From positions 1 through 64,000 of the forward strand of contig NZ_JAMBIZ010000011.1 of assembly GCF_025291715.1 (NCBI RefSeq): 64,000 nucleotides of DNA, given 5' to 3'. A program made the position numbers and the translations under genes. The notes under the pieces were generated by a model, which ran no database searches, was not told the DNA's origin, and worked only from the letters and a program-made list of their open reading frames with translations. Shown here one piece after another: positions 23,521 through 31,255 of the stretch. This DNA comes from Metasolibacillus sp. Lineage in GTDB: Bacteria > Bacillota > Bacilli > Bacillales_A > Planococcaceae. The number at the start of each line of letters is the position of its first letter. Position 1 is the stretch's first letter.

Positions 23521-24194
23521 TGTGACACCGCCATATAACCAAGTCCTTTTTTCGTCACAATGACATCGATTAACCCTACTTCTTCAAGCTTTTGACGGAG
23601 ACGGTTAATATTTACCGTTAACGTATTGTCATTGACAAAGCGTTCATCATCCCATAATTTACGCATTAATTCATCCCGTGATACAATTTTATCTACTCGC
23701 TCTACTAGTAGCTTCAAAATAAATAGCTCATTTTTCGTAAAATCGATTTGCTGATTGTTATATGTAAGAATGCCTCGTTCATAATCAATGATGGCGTCCT
23801 GCCAGCTAATCACCGACTGCGCCTGTTGTTGATAATCATATGTGCGTCTTAACAATGCTTGGATTTTAGCTACAAGCACCTCCATATGAAAAGGCTTTTG
23901 AACAAAGTCATCTGCCCCTAGCTGCATTGCCATGACCATATCCATTGGGTGATCTCTTGATGATAAAAACAAAATCGGCACATTGGATATCGCTCGAATT
24001 TCTCGACACCAATGAAAGCCATCGTAAGCAGGTAATTGAATATCTATTATCACAAGCTGTGGGGTTTCTTTGGTAAAATCATTCATCACCGTTTGAAAAT
24101 CTTTTAGCCCCATTATTTGTAAGGACCATTTTTGCAACTGTTCCTCTATTAAGCGAAATATCGACATGTCATCTTCTATTAAAAAAATTTTCAT
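23517..24194 (-). CDS. BceR-type response regulator (OmpR/PhoB family)
   Basis: The 225-aa regulator has a receiver domain with acidic Glu7/Asp8/Asp9, phosphorylatable Asp51 in VIIDIQLPAYDG and Lys in QKPF. A winged-helix DNA-binding domain occupies about 130-225. It is the first gene of regulator-kinase-ATPase-permease, the common Bce order. RBS GGGGG lies 6 bases before the ATG. Confidence 0.93.
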   Translation of the reverse strand: MKIFLIEDDMSIFRLIEEQLQKWSLQIMGLKDFQTVMNDFTKETPQLVIIDIQLPAYDGFHWCREIRAISNVPILFLSSRDHPMDMVMAMQLGADDFVQKPFHMEVLVAKIQALLRRTYDYQQQAQSVISWQDAIIDYERGILTYNNQQIDFTKNELFILKLLVERVDKIVSRDELMRKLWDDERFVNDNTLTVNINRLRQKLEEVGLIDVIVTKKGLGYMAVSQ

Positions 24195-24211
24195 AATTAG
24201 CCCCCACTTTT

Positions 24212-24239
24212 ATTTTACAGTAGGTGAACAAATTCACAA
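24212..24239 (-). promoter_or_regulatory. candidate promoter of the two-component genes
   Basis: On the minus strand TTGTGA (24234-24239) and TAAAAT (24212-24217) are 16 bases apart, about 20 bases before the regulator ATG. The match is moderate. Nothing else is evident between 24240 and 24375. Confidence 0.4.
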
Positions 24240-24375
24240 GTCATAATACTAGAGCCTTGATGCAACTAATACTGTGCGGAAAAATTTTAAAATGATATTT
24301 GAATTTTAATAGTTTAAAAATATACAATGAATACAAACAATATCTGCTACTTAGTTAAACGTATTCAACAATAAA

Positions 24376-24402
24376 ACCCCTGGATTTTAAAAGTCCAAGG
24401 GT
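24376..24402 (-). terminator. terminator of the secreted-protein gene
   Basis: On the minus strand ACCCTTGGA and TCCAGGGGT form a 9-bp stem with one G-U pair and are followed by TTTATTG, 8 bases after the stop. It makes the secreted-protein gene a separate transcription unit. Confidence 0.75.
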
Positions 24403-24409
24403 CAGTTCT

Positions 24410-25111
24410 TTAATTAACTGTAGTGTGCCATACCATATCAATAAATCCAGTGTAATTTGAGTTCTCATAATATTTAACAAAATACGCTGGGTAAACAGGG
24501 ATATCCCTCCAATAATATAGCTCATGTACATAATAGAATTTTACAGCACCAGCTGAAGCCAGATACATTGCAATTGTTGTAACGATACCCGTTACAGGAC
24601 CTCCAAATATTGATGCTACAATGCCTGCTATTACAGATACTATACCCACAGCACTGTCAACTATTTGTTTAGACCCTCTAAATGTTGCTTGTAAAACATA
24701 ATCTCCATTTCCACCTGGAAGTCCAAATGGTTGAATTGAATTAGCCTCTTTAATATCAATTATACTTTCCGTTGTCTCTTCATCAGTAGTTAAATTATGA
24801 ATTGTTAATTCATTATTCTCTGTCGTAATTACAACTTGCATTTCTTGCTTTGTTTCTTCATCTGTATAAGTAGAAAGGTAATTTGAAGAACCATCAGAAT
24901 AGAAAGCTTCTAAAAACTCAACATCTCCGGTCTCTTTGTTAGTAAACTTAATCTTTTGATACTCTTTAGTATTTTCAATAAATTCTACTTCATACTTATC
25001 ATTAGAACTAGCACCGACATTAACATTGGACATTGCAGATACGCTAAAATTTGAAGCAATTGTTGAAATCAAAAGCATGGCACAGATAACAAAAATTAGT
25101 TTATTTTTCAC
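24410..25111 (-). CDS. secreted protein with long hydrophobic Gly-rich segment (candidate peptide toxin/bacteriocin)
   Basis: I do not recognise a defined family. The start is a GTG with AGGAGG 6-7 bases upstream, giving 233 aa. Residues 1-26 are a signal peptide (basic start, hydrophobic core, SVSA cleavage site). An acidic, polar region follows (about 27-125), then a Pro/Gly linker PFGLPGGNGD, a hydrophobic segment rich in Ala, Gly and Ile (about 155-190, GIVSVIAGIVASIFGG), and an aromatic tail (YYWRDIPVYP). A polar pro-region with a hydrophobic aromatic C-terminus recalls large secreted bacteriocins such as geobacillin 26; this is a guess from layout. It has its own promoter and terminator next to the Bce module. 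Confidence 0.85.
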   Translation of the reverse strand: MKNKLIFVICAMLLISTIASNFSVSAMSNVNVGASSNDKYEVEFIENTKEYQKIKFTNKETGDVEFLEAFYSDGSSNYLSTYTDEETKQEMQVVITTENNELTIHNLTTDEETTESIIDIKEANSIQPFGLPGGNGDYVLQATFRGSKQIVDSAVGIVSVIAGIVASIFGGPVTGIVTTIAMYLASAGAVKFYYVHELYYWRDIPVYPAYFVKYYENSNYTGFIDMVWHTTVN

Positions 25112-25152
25112 AAAATACCTCCTTTTCTTATTTACAATACAATACCATATAT

Positions 25153-25181
25153 ACATTATTATTGTAAAACATTTTTTGTAA
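25153..25181 (-). promoter_or_regulatory. candidate promoter of the secreted-protein gene
   Basis: On the minus strand TTACAA (25176-25181) and TAATGT (25153-25158) are 17 bases apart, about 40 bases before the GTG start. The region is very AT-rich, so other hexamers are possible. Confidence 0.4.
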
Positions 25182-25197
25182 TTTACTCCTTTTTGTG

Positions 25198-25225
25198 TTA
25201 TCATTTATTTAAAATAAATTATAAT
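25198..25225 (+). promoter_or_regulatory. candidate promoter of the small membrane-protein gene
   Basis: TTATCA (25198-25203) and a perfect TATAAT (25220-25225) are 16 bases apart on the plus strand, immediately upstream of the small gene and back to back with the promoter of the secreted protein. The predicted leader is only about 10 bases. Confidence 0.5.
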
Positions 25226-25241
25226 ATGGGATGTGTGTCAT

Positions 25242-25442
25242 ATGAAATTTTTTTATTGGAAGTTGAATAATAACGAAAAATTTTCTCGTGCACTATGGTC
25301 TGGTTTAGTAGCTTTAATTTTTTTTTATATCGTCCTTTGGAGTTTTACAGATAATTTAATAACAAAAATAATACTGACTTTCTTATTTACTTTTATCTAT
25401 CTCTTAAACCTACTTTTACTTCATCGAAAAAGAAATAAATGA
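25242..25442 (+). CDS. small membrane protein, candidate immunity protein
   Basis: This 66-aa protein has a short polar N-terminus (KFFYWKLNNNEKFSR), two hydrophobic helices (about 18-38 and 42-59) and a basic tail (HRKRNK). It is transcribed divergently from the secreted-protein gene with overlapping promoter regions. It has no recognisable family. Size, charge and position would suit an immunity protein, which is inference. The start ATG has a poor ribosome-binding site, so even its translation is unproven. Confidence 0.55.
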   Translation: MKFFYWKLNNNEKFSRALWSGLVALIFFYIVLWSFTDNLITKIILTFLFTFIYLLNLLLLHRKRNK

Positions 25443-25629
25443 AAAATTACTTTCATTATCGTATTGGGGCTGTCTAAAAAACAAAAAATTTCTCTGAACA
25501 ATGAAAAATCTAGGTTCACTTATCCATTTGAAAAGTGAATGCAAAGGCGTAAAATTCAGTGTTTTCAACATATTAAAAAGACAATCACTTTTCGAAGTGG
25601 GTAATATTTCAAACCAAAAGCATATCGTT

Positions 25630-25664
25630 GTCTGAAAAGTGATGCGTTAAGACACTTTTCAGGC
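25630..25664. repeat. hairpin repeat, copy 1
   Basis: GTCTGAAAAGTG (25630-25641) pairs with CACTTTTCAGGC (25653-25664), twelve pairs with one G-U. The first arm and following AT are shared with the hairpin at 35024-35064 in the rpoB-rpoC spacer, so the two appear to be copies of one short element. Confidence 0.55.
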
Positions 25665-25739
25665 ACCCTCGTGCCAATAACTTTTCATCCTTTTTAAGCA
25701 AGTGAATCACCGTTCTTTTAATGAAGCATTTGAATGCTT

Positions 25740-25930
25740 TTAAGGAGCTACGATTTGTTGTTTAAACTCACGTGGAATTTGAATCGTTAAATCCTCGTAC
25801 TTCGTATGAAATATGTGTGAGTTAATACCTGCCAATCATATTTTTTGTAGTGAAGAAATTCCATGACCTCTATCGCTAAACGAAAGGTGATTGCCATTCT
25901 AAATGTGAACGGAAAACCTTAAAGGTAATA
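25740..25930 (-). pseudogene. relic of an IS256-family transposase
   Basis: Two minus-strand frames read VMEFLHYKKYD and, after a frameshift, TKYEDLTIQIPREFKQQIV. This recalls the N-terminal part of IS256-family transposases (E(V/M)EEFLGYEKYD ... KTKYGEIEIxxPRDRxGxFxPQIV). The catalytic DDE region is not found and no terminal inverted repeats were recognised. The match is by eye over about 60 residues. Confidence 0.45.
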
Positions 25931-26299
25931 GCTTTTGCTAACGTCTTCTTTTGGGCCTCACCTTCTTTTCGTACGACACATAAAATAAGCTGGAGGATAT
26001 ACTGTACGTAGAGCTAGAGCAAAACTATCAAGTAGCGCATAGCTAAACACAACCGATACACCTCCCTCAACCATCCACAAAACATTTGTTGTCTCAGTTA
26101 TGAAGAGAACACTAATTTTCCCTCTAACATGTAAGAGATAATACTACACTAACACGCAGTAAGCTTAAAATAAGCATAATACCTACTAATAAAGCTGTAT
26201 TCACTTTTACCTTACCTCTGTATACTAATGAACTAAAGTTAATAGAAAATAGCTGTGTTATCAATGATTTACCATTTATCTTGTTTAATAAATAACAAA

Positions 26300-26329
26300 A
26301 AAACCTCAAGAGCGTCCCCTTGAGGTTTT
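26300..26329 (-). terminator. terminator of the str operon after tuf
   Basis: AAAACCTCAAG (26300-26310) and CTTGAGGTTTT (26319-26329) form a perfect 11-bp stem, followed on the minus strand by more T's. It lies 14 bases after the tuf stop. Confidence 0.9.
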
Positions 26330-26343
26330 AAGAAAAGATGAAA

Positions 26344-27531
26344 TTATTTTTGGATAGAAGCAACTACGCCAGCGCCTACAGTACGGCCACCCTCACGGAT
26401 AGAGAATTTAGTACCTTCTTCAAGAGCGATTGGAGCGATAAGTTCTACTGTCATTTCGATGTTATCGCCAGGCATAACCATTTCTACGCCTTCTGGTAAG
26501 TTACAGATACCTGTTACGTCAGTTGTACGGAAGTAGAACTGAGGACGGTAGTTAGAGAAGAATGGAGTATGACGGCCACCTTCTTCTTTTGATAAAACGT
26601 AAACTTCTGCTTTGAAGTTAGTGTGTGGAGTGATTGAGCCTGGTTTAGCTAATACTTGACCACGTTGGATTTCTTCACGAGCTACACCACGAAGTAATGC
26701 ACCGATGTTGTCACCAGCTTCAGCATAGTCTAATAATTTACGGAACATTTCAACGCCTGTTACAGTTGTTGATTTAGCTTCTTCAGCGATACCAACGATC
26801 TCAACTACGTCACCAACTTTAACTTGACCACGTTCAACACGGCCAGTTGCTACTGTACCACGACCAGTGATAGAGAATACGTCCTCTACTGGCATCATGA
26901 ATGGTTTGTCAGTTTGACGCTCTGGAGTTGGGATGTACTCATCAACAGCGTTCATTAATTCAACGATTTTTTCTTCCCACTCTGGCTCACCTTCAAGAGC
27001 TTTAAGAGCAGAACCTTTGATAACTGGTAGATCATCGCCTGGGAAGTCATATTCAGAAAGTAGGTCACGGATTTCCATTTCTACTAATTCTAATAATTCT
27101 TCGTCATCAACCATATCACATTTGTTCATGAATACTACTAAGTAAGGAACACCTACTTGACGAGATAAAAGGATGTGCTCACGAGTTTGTGGCATTGGAC
27201 CATCAGCAGCAGATACTACTAAGATACCGCCGTCCATTTGAGCAGCACCAGTGATCATGTTTTTAACATAGTCAGCGTGTCCTGGGCAGTCAACGTGTGC
27301 ATAGTGACGAGAATCAGTTTCATACTCGATGTGAGAAGTGTTGATTGTGATACCACGCTCTTTTTCTTCTGGAGCGTTATCGATATCAGCATATGATTTA
27401 GCTTCTCCACCCATTTTTTTAGCAAGAACTGTTGCAATAGCAGCAGTTAAAGTAGTTTTACCATGGTCAACGTGACCAATTGTACCAATGTTAGCATGCG
27501 TTTTCGAACGGTCAAATTTTTCTTTAGCCAT
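26344..27531 (-). CDS. tuf: elongation factor Tu
   Basis: EF-Tu (395 aa) delivers aminoacyl-tRNA to the ribosome. The GTPase motifs are GHVDHGKT (19-26), DCPGHADY (G3) and NKCDMVDD (G4); domains 2 and 3 are complete ([13 protein letters not shown], the terminal [13 protein letters not shown]). It is the last gene of the str operon but also has its own promoter behind fusA. Confidence 0.99.
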   Translation of the reverse strand: MAKEKFDRSKTHANIGTIGHVDHGKTTLTAAIATVLAKKMGGEAKSYADIDNAPEEKERGITINTSHIEYETDSRHYAHVDCPGHADYVKNMITGAAQMDGGILVVSAADGPMPQTREHILLSRQVGVPYLVVFMNKCDMVDDEELLELVEMEIRDLLSEYDFPGDDLPVIKGSALKALEGEPEWEEKIVELMNAVDEYIPTPERQTDKPFMMPVEDVFSITGRGTVATGRVERGQVKVGDVVEIVGIAEEAKSTTVTGVEMFRKLLDYAEAGDNIGALLRGVAREEIQRGQVLAKPGSITPHTNFKAEVYVLSKEEGGRHTPFFSNYRPQFYFRTTDVTGICNLPEGVEMVMPGDNIEMTVELIAPIALEEGTKFSIREGGRTVGAGVVASIQK

Positions 27532-27580
27532 TAGAGAAAGCCTCCTATAATCTATGTTTTAGTTTTTTATGTTATGAGTG

Positions 27581-27609
27581 CTGGCTTAAACCGGGCCCAG
27601 CTAAGCCAG
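27581..27609 (-). other. hairpin in the tuf leader
   Basis: CTGGCTTA (27581-27588) and TAAGCCAG (27602-27609) form a perfect 8-bp stem around a GGGCCC-containing loop within the tuf 5' UTR. No T-run follows immediately, so a role in mRNA stability is more likely than termination. Confidence 0.4.
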
Positions 27610-27630
27610 TCAATCATAGCTTACAAATTA

Positions 27631-27659
27631 GTTATACTTTATGCAAGATGAAATTTCAA
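27631..27659 (-). promoter_or_regulatory. SigA-type promoter of tuf
   Basis: On the minus strand TTGAAA (27654-27659) and TATAAC (27631-27636) are separated by 17 bases; the -35 hexamer touches the fusA stop codon. A separate tuf promoter within the str operon is known in B. subtilis. Confidence 0.65.
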
Positions 27660-29741
27660 TTATTCACCTTTATTTTTTTTGATGATATCTTCTGCAATTG
27701 ATTTTGGTACTTCTTCATAGTGGTCAAACACCATTGAGAATACACCGCGACCTTGTGTTGCAGAACGTAAAGTTGTTGCATATCCGAACATTTCAGATAG
27801 TGGCACCATTGCGCGTACTACTTGAGAGTTACCACGAGCTTCCATACCTTCTACACGTCCACGACGAGCAGTTACGTTACCCATGATATCACCAAGATAC
27901 TCTTCTGGAATTACAACTTCAACTTTCATCATTGGCTCTAAAATAACTGGGCTACATTTAGAAGCAGCAGCTTTTAAAGCCATAGAAGCAGCGATTTTGA
28001 ACGCCATTTCGTTTGAGTCAACATCATGGTAAGAACCATCGAATAATTTCGCTTTGATGTCGATTAATGGGTAACCAGCGACAACCCCACGGTCAAGCGA
28101 GTCACGAAGACCTGCTTCAACTGCTGGAATATATTCACGTGGTACTACACCACCAACGATAGCATTTTCAAACTCGAAGCCTTTACCTTCTTCGTTTGGT
28201 GAGAACTCGATCCAAACGTCACCGTATTGACCACGACCACCTGATTGGCGTGTGAATTTACCTTGAACTTGAGCTGAACCACGGAACGTTTCACGGTAAG
28301 ATACCATTGGCGCACCAACGTTACATTCAACTTTGAATTCACGTTTCATACGGTCAACTAAGATGTCTAAGTGTAACTCACCCATACCAGAGATGATTGT
28401 TTGACCAGTTTCTTGGTCAGTGTGGGCACGGAATGTTGGATCTTCTTCTTGTAACTTAGAAAGTGCTTGACCCATTTTATCTTGGTCAGCTTTTGATTTA
28501 GGCTCTACAGATAAAGAGATTACTGGCTCTGGGAATTCCATAGACTCTAAAATAACAAGGTTTTTCTCGTCACATAGAGTGTCACCAGTAGTAGTATCTT
28601 TAAGACCTACAGCAGCAGCGATGTCACCAGCGAATACTTTCGAAATTTCTTCACGGCTGTTCGCGTGCATTTGTAGAATACGACCTACACGCTCACGTTT
28701 ACCTTTTGTAGAGTTTTGTACGTATGAACCCGAATCTAAGATACCTGAGTACACACGGAAGAATGTTAATTTACCAACGAATGGATCCGTCATAACTTTA
28801 AATGCTAAAGCTGAGAATGGCTCATCGTCAGAAGATTTACGCTCTAACTCTTCATCTCCATCAACTGAAGTACCTTTAATTGCTGGCACATCAACTGGTG
28901 ATGGTAAGTAATCAATAACTGCGTCTAGCATTTTACGAACACCTTTGTGTTTGAATGCTGTACCACAAATTACTGGGTAGAATTCTACCGCGATTGTTGC
29001 TTTACGGATAGCTGCCTTTAATTCAGCAACAGTGATTTCTTCACCTTCTAAATACTTTTCCATAAGGTCTTCATCAACACTTGCAACAGCATCGATTAAT
29101 TTCTCACGGTATTCTTCAGCTTGTGCTTGATATTCTTCAGGAATCGCTTCACCTTCACGAACCGCTGTACCTTCTTCGTTATCGTAGTAAGTTACAGTCA
29201 TTTCGATTAAGTCAATAATTCCTTTGAACTCATCTTCCGCACCAATTGGTAATTGGATTGGATGTGCATTTGCTTGTAAGCGGTCATGTAAAGTGCCTAC
29301 AGAGTATAAGAAGTCTGCACCCATTTTATCCATTTTGTTAATGAATACAATACGTGGTACACCATAAGTAGTTGCTTGACGCCATACTGTTTCAGTTTGT
29401 GGTTCAACACCTGATTGAGCATCAAGTACTGTTACCGCACCGTCAAGTACACGTAAAGAACGTTCTACTTCTACAGTGAAGTCTACGTGTCCTGGTGTAT
29501 CGATAATATTTACGCGGTTGCCTTTCCATTGAGCTGTTGTCGCAGCAGACGTGATTGTAATACCACGCTCTTGCTCTTGCTCCATCCAGTCCATTTGAGA
29601 AGCACCTTCGTGAGTTTCACCGATTTTGTGGATTTTACCAGTGTAATAAAGGATACGCTCAGTTGTCGTTGTTTTACCAGCGTCAATGTGAGCCATGATT
29701 CCGATATTACGTGTATTCTCTAGTGAGAATTCGCGTTTCAT
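27660..29741 (-). CDS. fusA: elongation factor G
   Basis: EF-G (693 aa) catalyses translocation. The P-loop is AHIDAGKT (17-24), G3 DTPGHVDF, G4 NKMD. Domains II-V are complete, with the C-terminal [11 protein letters not shown]. It lies between rpsG and tuf as usual. I did not find an obvious fusidic acid-type change but did not compare every position. Confidence 0.99.
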   Translation of the reverse strand: MKREFSLENTRNIGIMAHIDAGKTTTTERILYYTGKIHKIGETHEGASQMDWMEQEQERGITITSAATTAQWKGNRVNIIDTPGHVDFTVEVERSLRVLDGAVTVLDAQSGVEPQTETVWRQATTYGVPRIVFINKMDKMGADFLYSVGTLHDRLQANAHPIQLPIGAEDEFKGIIDLIEMTVTYYDNEEGTAVREGEAIPEEYQAQAEEYREKLIDAVASVDEDLMEKYLEGEEITVAELKAAIRKATIAVEFYPVICGTAFKHKGVRKMLDAVIDYLPSPVDVPAIKGTSVDGDEELERKSSDDEPFSALAFKVMTDPFVGKLTFFRVYSGILDSGSYVQNSTKGKRERVGRILQMHANSREEISKVFAGDIAAAVGLKDTTTGDTLCDEKNLVILESMEFPEPVISLSVEPKSKADQDKMGQALSKLQEEDPTFRAHTDQETGQTIISGMGELHLDILVDRMKREFKVECNVGAPMVSYRETFRGSAQVQGKFTRQSGGRGQYGDVWIEFSPNEEGKGFEFENAIVGGVVPREYIPAVEAGLRDSLDRGVVAGYPLIDIKAKLFDGSYHDVDSNEMAFKIAASMALKAAASKCSPVILEPMMKVEVVIPEEYLGDIMGNVTARRGRVEGMEARGNSQVVRAMVPLSEMFGYATTLRSATQGRGVFSMVFDHYEEVPKSIAEDIIKKNKGE

Positions 29742-29804
29742 AGGAAATTTCTCCTTCCATATTCGGTTAAGGCTATATTAGTTAATTAATTAGCGTGTAG
29801 AATA

Positions 29805-30275
29805 TTACCAACGGTAGTGAGCAAATGCTTTGTTCGCTTCTGCCATTTTGTGCATATCTTCACGTTTCTTAACTGAAGCACCAGTGTTGTTTGATGCATC
29901 TAAGATTTCGTTCGCTAAACGCTCTTCCATTGTTTTTTCACCACGAAGACGAGCGTAGTTTACTAAATAACGAAGACCTAAAGTTGTACGACGCTCTGGA
30001 CGTACTTCTACTGGTACTTGGTAGTTAGAACCACCTACACGACGAGCGCGTACTTCTAAAACTGGCATTACGTTGTTTAACGCAGCTTCGAATACTTCAA
30101 TCGGATCATTACCAGAACGCTCTTTTACTAATTCGAACGCACCGTATAAAATCTTTTGAGAAGTACCTCTTTTACCATCAATCATCATTTTATTGATTAA
30201 ACGAGTTACTAGCTTTGAATTATAAAGTGGATCTGGTAACACGTCACGTTTGGAAACAGGACCTTTACGAGGCAT
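29805..30275 (-). CDS. rpsG: 30S ribosomal protein S7
   Basis: S7 (156 aa) nucleates assembly of the 30S head. The ATG of [16 protein letters not shown] is chosen because AGGAGG lies 6 bases before it; six extra upstream residues are RBS sequence. [16 protein letters not shown] is diagnostic. Confidence 0.98.
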   Translation of the reverse strand: MPRKGPVSKRDVLPDPLYNSKLVTRLINKMMIDGKRGTSQKILYGAFELVKERSGNDPIEVFEAALNNVMPVLEVRARRVGGSNYQVPVEVRPERRTTLGLRYLVNYARLRGEKTMEERLANEILDASNNTGASVKKREDMHKMAEANKAFAHYRW

Positions 30276-30313
30276 GTGTTTTCCTCCTTTCAAGTGATAA
30301 ATAAATTAGTTAA

Positions 30314-30733
30314 TTATTTCTTTTCTTTAGGGCGTTTTGCACCGTATAGAGAACGTGATTGCATACGGCCGTTTACACCAGCAGTATCAAGAGCACCACG
30401 TACGATATGGTAACGAACACCCGGTAAGTCTTTTACACGACCGCCACGGATAAGAACAACACTGTGCTCTTGTAAGTTGTGGCCTTCACCTGGGATGTAC
30501 GCAGTAACCTCGATTAGGTTGCTTAAACGTACACGAGCGTATTTACGTAACGCTGAGTTAGGTTTTTTAGGCGTCATAGTACCTACACGAGTACAAACAC
30601 CGCGTTTTTGTGGAGATTTAACGTCAGTTAAAGATTTTTTAAATGAGTTATAACCTTTGTTTAACGCTGGTGAATTTGATTTCGTGATTTTAGATTTACG
30701 AGGCTTACGTACCAATTGGTTAATTGTAGGCAT
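30314..30733 (-). CDS. rpsL: 30S ribosomal protein S12
   Basis: S12 (139 aa) controls decoding accuracy. The streptomycin region [10 protein letters not shown] and the [11 protein letters not shown] region are wild type, so no classical resistance substitution is seen. The start [15 protein letters not shown] lies behind GGGAGG; 13 residues of the longer frame are excluded. Confidence 0.98.
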   Translation of the reverse strand: MPTINQLVRKPRKSKITKSNSPALNKGYNSFKKSLTDVKSPQKRGVCTRVGTMTPKKPNSALRKYARVRLSNLIEVTAYIPGEGHNLQEHSVVLIRGGRVKDLPGVRYHIVRGALDTAGVNGRMQSRSLYGAKRPKEKK

Positions 30734-30831
30734 CGATTTTTCCTCCCTTCGTTCATTCCTTGTTAATACCACACATCCAGGTGGTTCATTTTTAGGGTAA
30801 AAACAAAGTCTTTGTGTATATTACACAAAAA

Positions 30832-31080
30832 CTACATCGCAGTAATCGCAATAACCGCAGCTCCAACATGAATGCCGCAAGCTTTTCCAAGTTCTTTTTT
30901 AGACTCGACCAAAGTAATTGGTATACCGATTTCTTTCGCGAGAAGAATGGCCGGATCGGTTACCCAACTGTCAGCATCGAGTGCGACAAAAAGCTCTGTA
31001 ACTTGACCAGCACGCATTGCTTTCACTGCTTGCTTTGTACCTATGATTGTTTGACTAGCCTTTACTTTATTATAAGACAT
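30832..31080 (-). CDS. rplGB: ribosomal protein L7Ae-like protein (YbxF/RplGB)
   Basis: This 82-aa protein belongs to the L7Ae/L30e/S12e/Gadd45 fold, which binds kink-turn RNA. GTKQAVKAMRAGQVTELFVALDAD and the end CGIHVGAAVIAI are characteristic. The second ATG (MSYNKVKAS) is the likely start: GGAGG lies 8 bases upstream, whereas the first ATG is only 2 bases away. It sits between rpoC and rpsL as ybxF does in B. subtilis. Confidence 0.93.
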   Translation of the reverse strand: MSYNKVKASQTIIGTKQAVKAMRAGQVTELFVALDADSWVTDPAILLAKEIGIPITLVESKKELGKACGIHVGAAVIAITAM

Positions 31081-31218
31081 TTGCATATCCTCCAAAGCAT
31101 AGACAGTTAACTATCAACCTTAAATATATTATCATCCTCTACTTACACCTGTCAACTATTTATTTTGAAAAAGAGGCCTTCTTGAAGTCAGTTAGTTAAC
31201 TTTTGTAATAGATTTGAA

Positions 31219-31251
31219 AATTCCGGCAGAGAATTGCTCTCTACCGGAATT
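31219..31251 (-). terminator. terminator of rpoBC
   Basis: AATTCCGG (31219-31226) and CCGGAATT (31244-31251) form a perfect 8-bp stem with inner AGAGA/TCTCT pairs, followed on the minus strand by TTTTC, 5 bases after the rpoC stop. Some read-through into the str genes is possible, as the T-run is short. Confidence 0.7.
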
Positions 31252-31255
31252 CAGA

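Larger units (their letters stand above)
25443..26299. other. degenerate accessory DNA without an intact gene
   Basis: This stretch holds no convincing intact gene. It contains broken minus-strand coding fragments (one at about 25740-25930 resembles an IS256-family transposase), a GGCTGTCT stretch near 25467, and repeated GAAAAGTG/CACTTTTC motifs including a 12-bp hairpin at 25630-25664. A 61-codon frame at 26124-26309 overlaps the tuf terminator and is not supported. It looks like the scar of past insertion events at the tuf-rpsJ junction. Confidence 0.6.

Noticed and set aside
26124-26309. 61-codon minus-strand frame before rpsJ-side of tuf
   Set aside because: Starts inside the tuf terminator, without a ribosome-binding site; hydrophobic C-terminus alone is not enough.
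30808-30829. TTTGTGTA/TACACAAA palindrome between the L7Ae-like gene and rpsL
   Set aside because: Short, AT-rich and without a T-run on the coding strand; too weak to call as terminator or operator.
31219-31251. this hairpin as an internal regulatory element of the str operon
   Set aside because: It is simply placed as the terminator right after rpoC, with a T-run on the minus strand.
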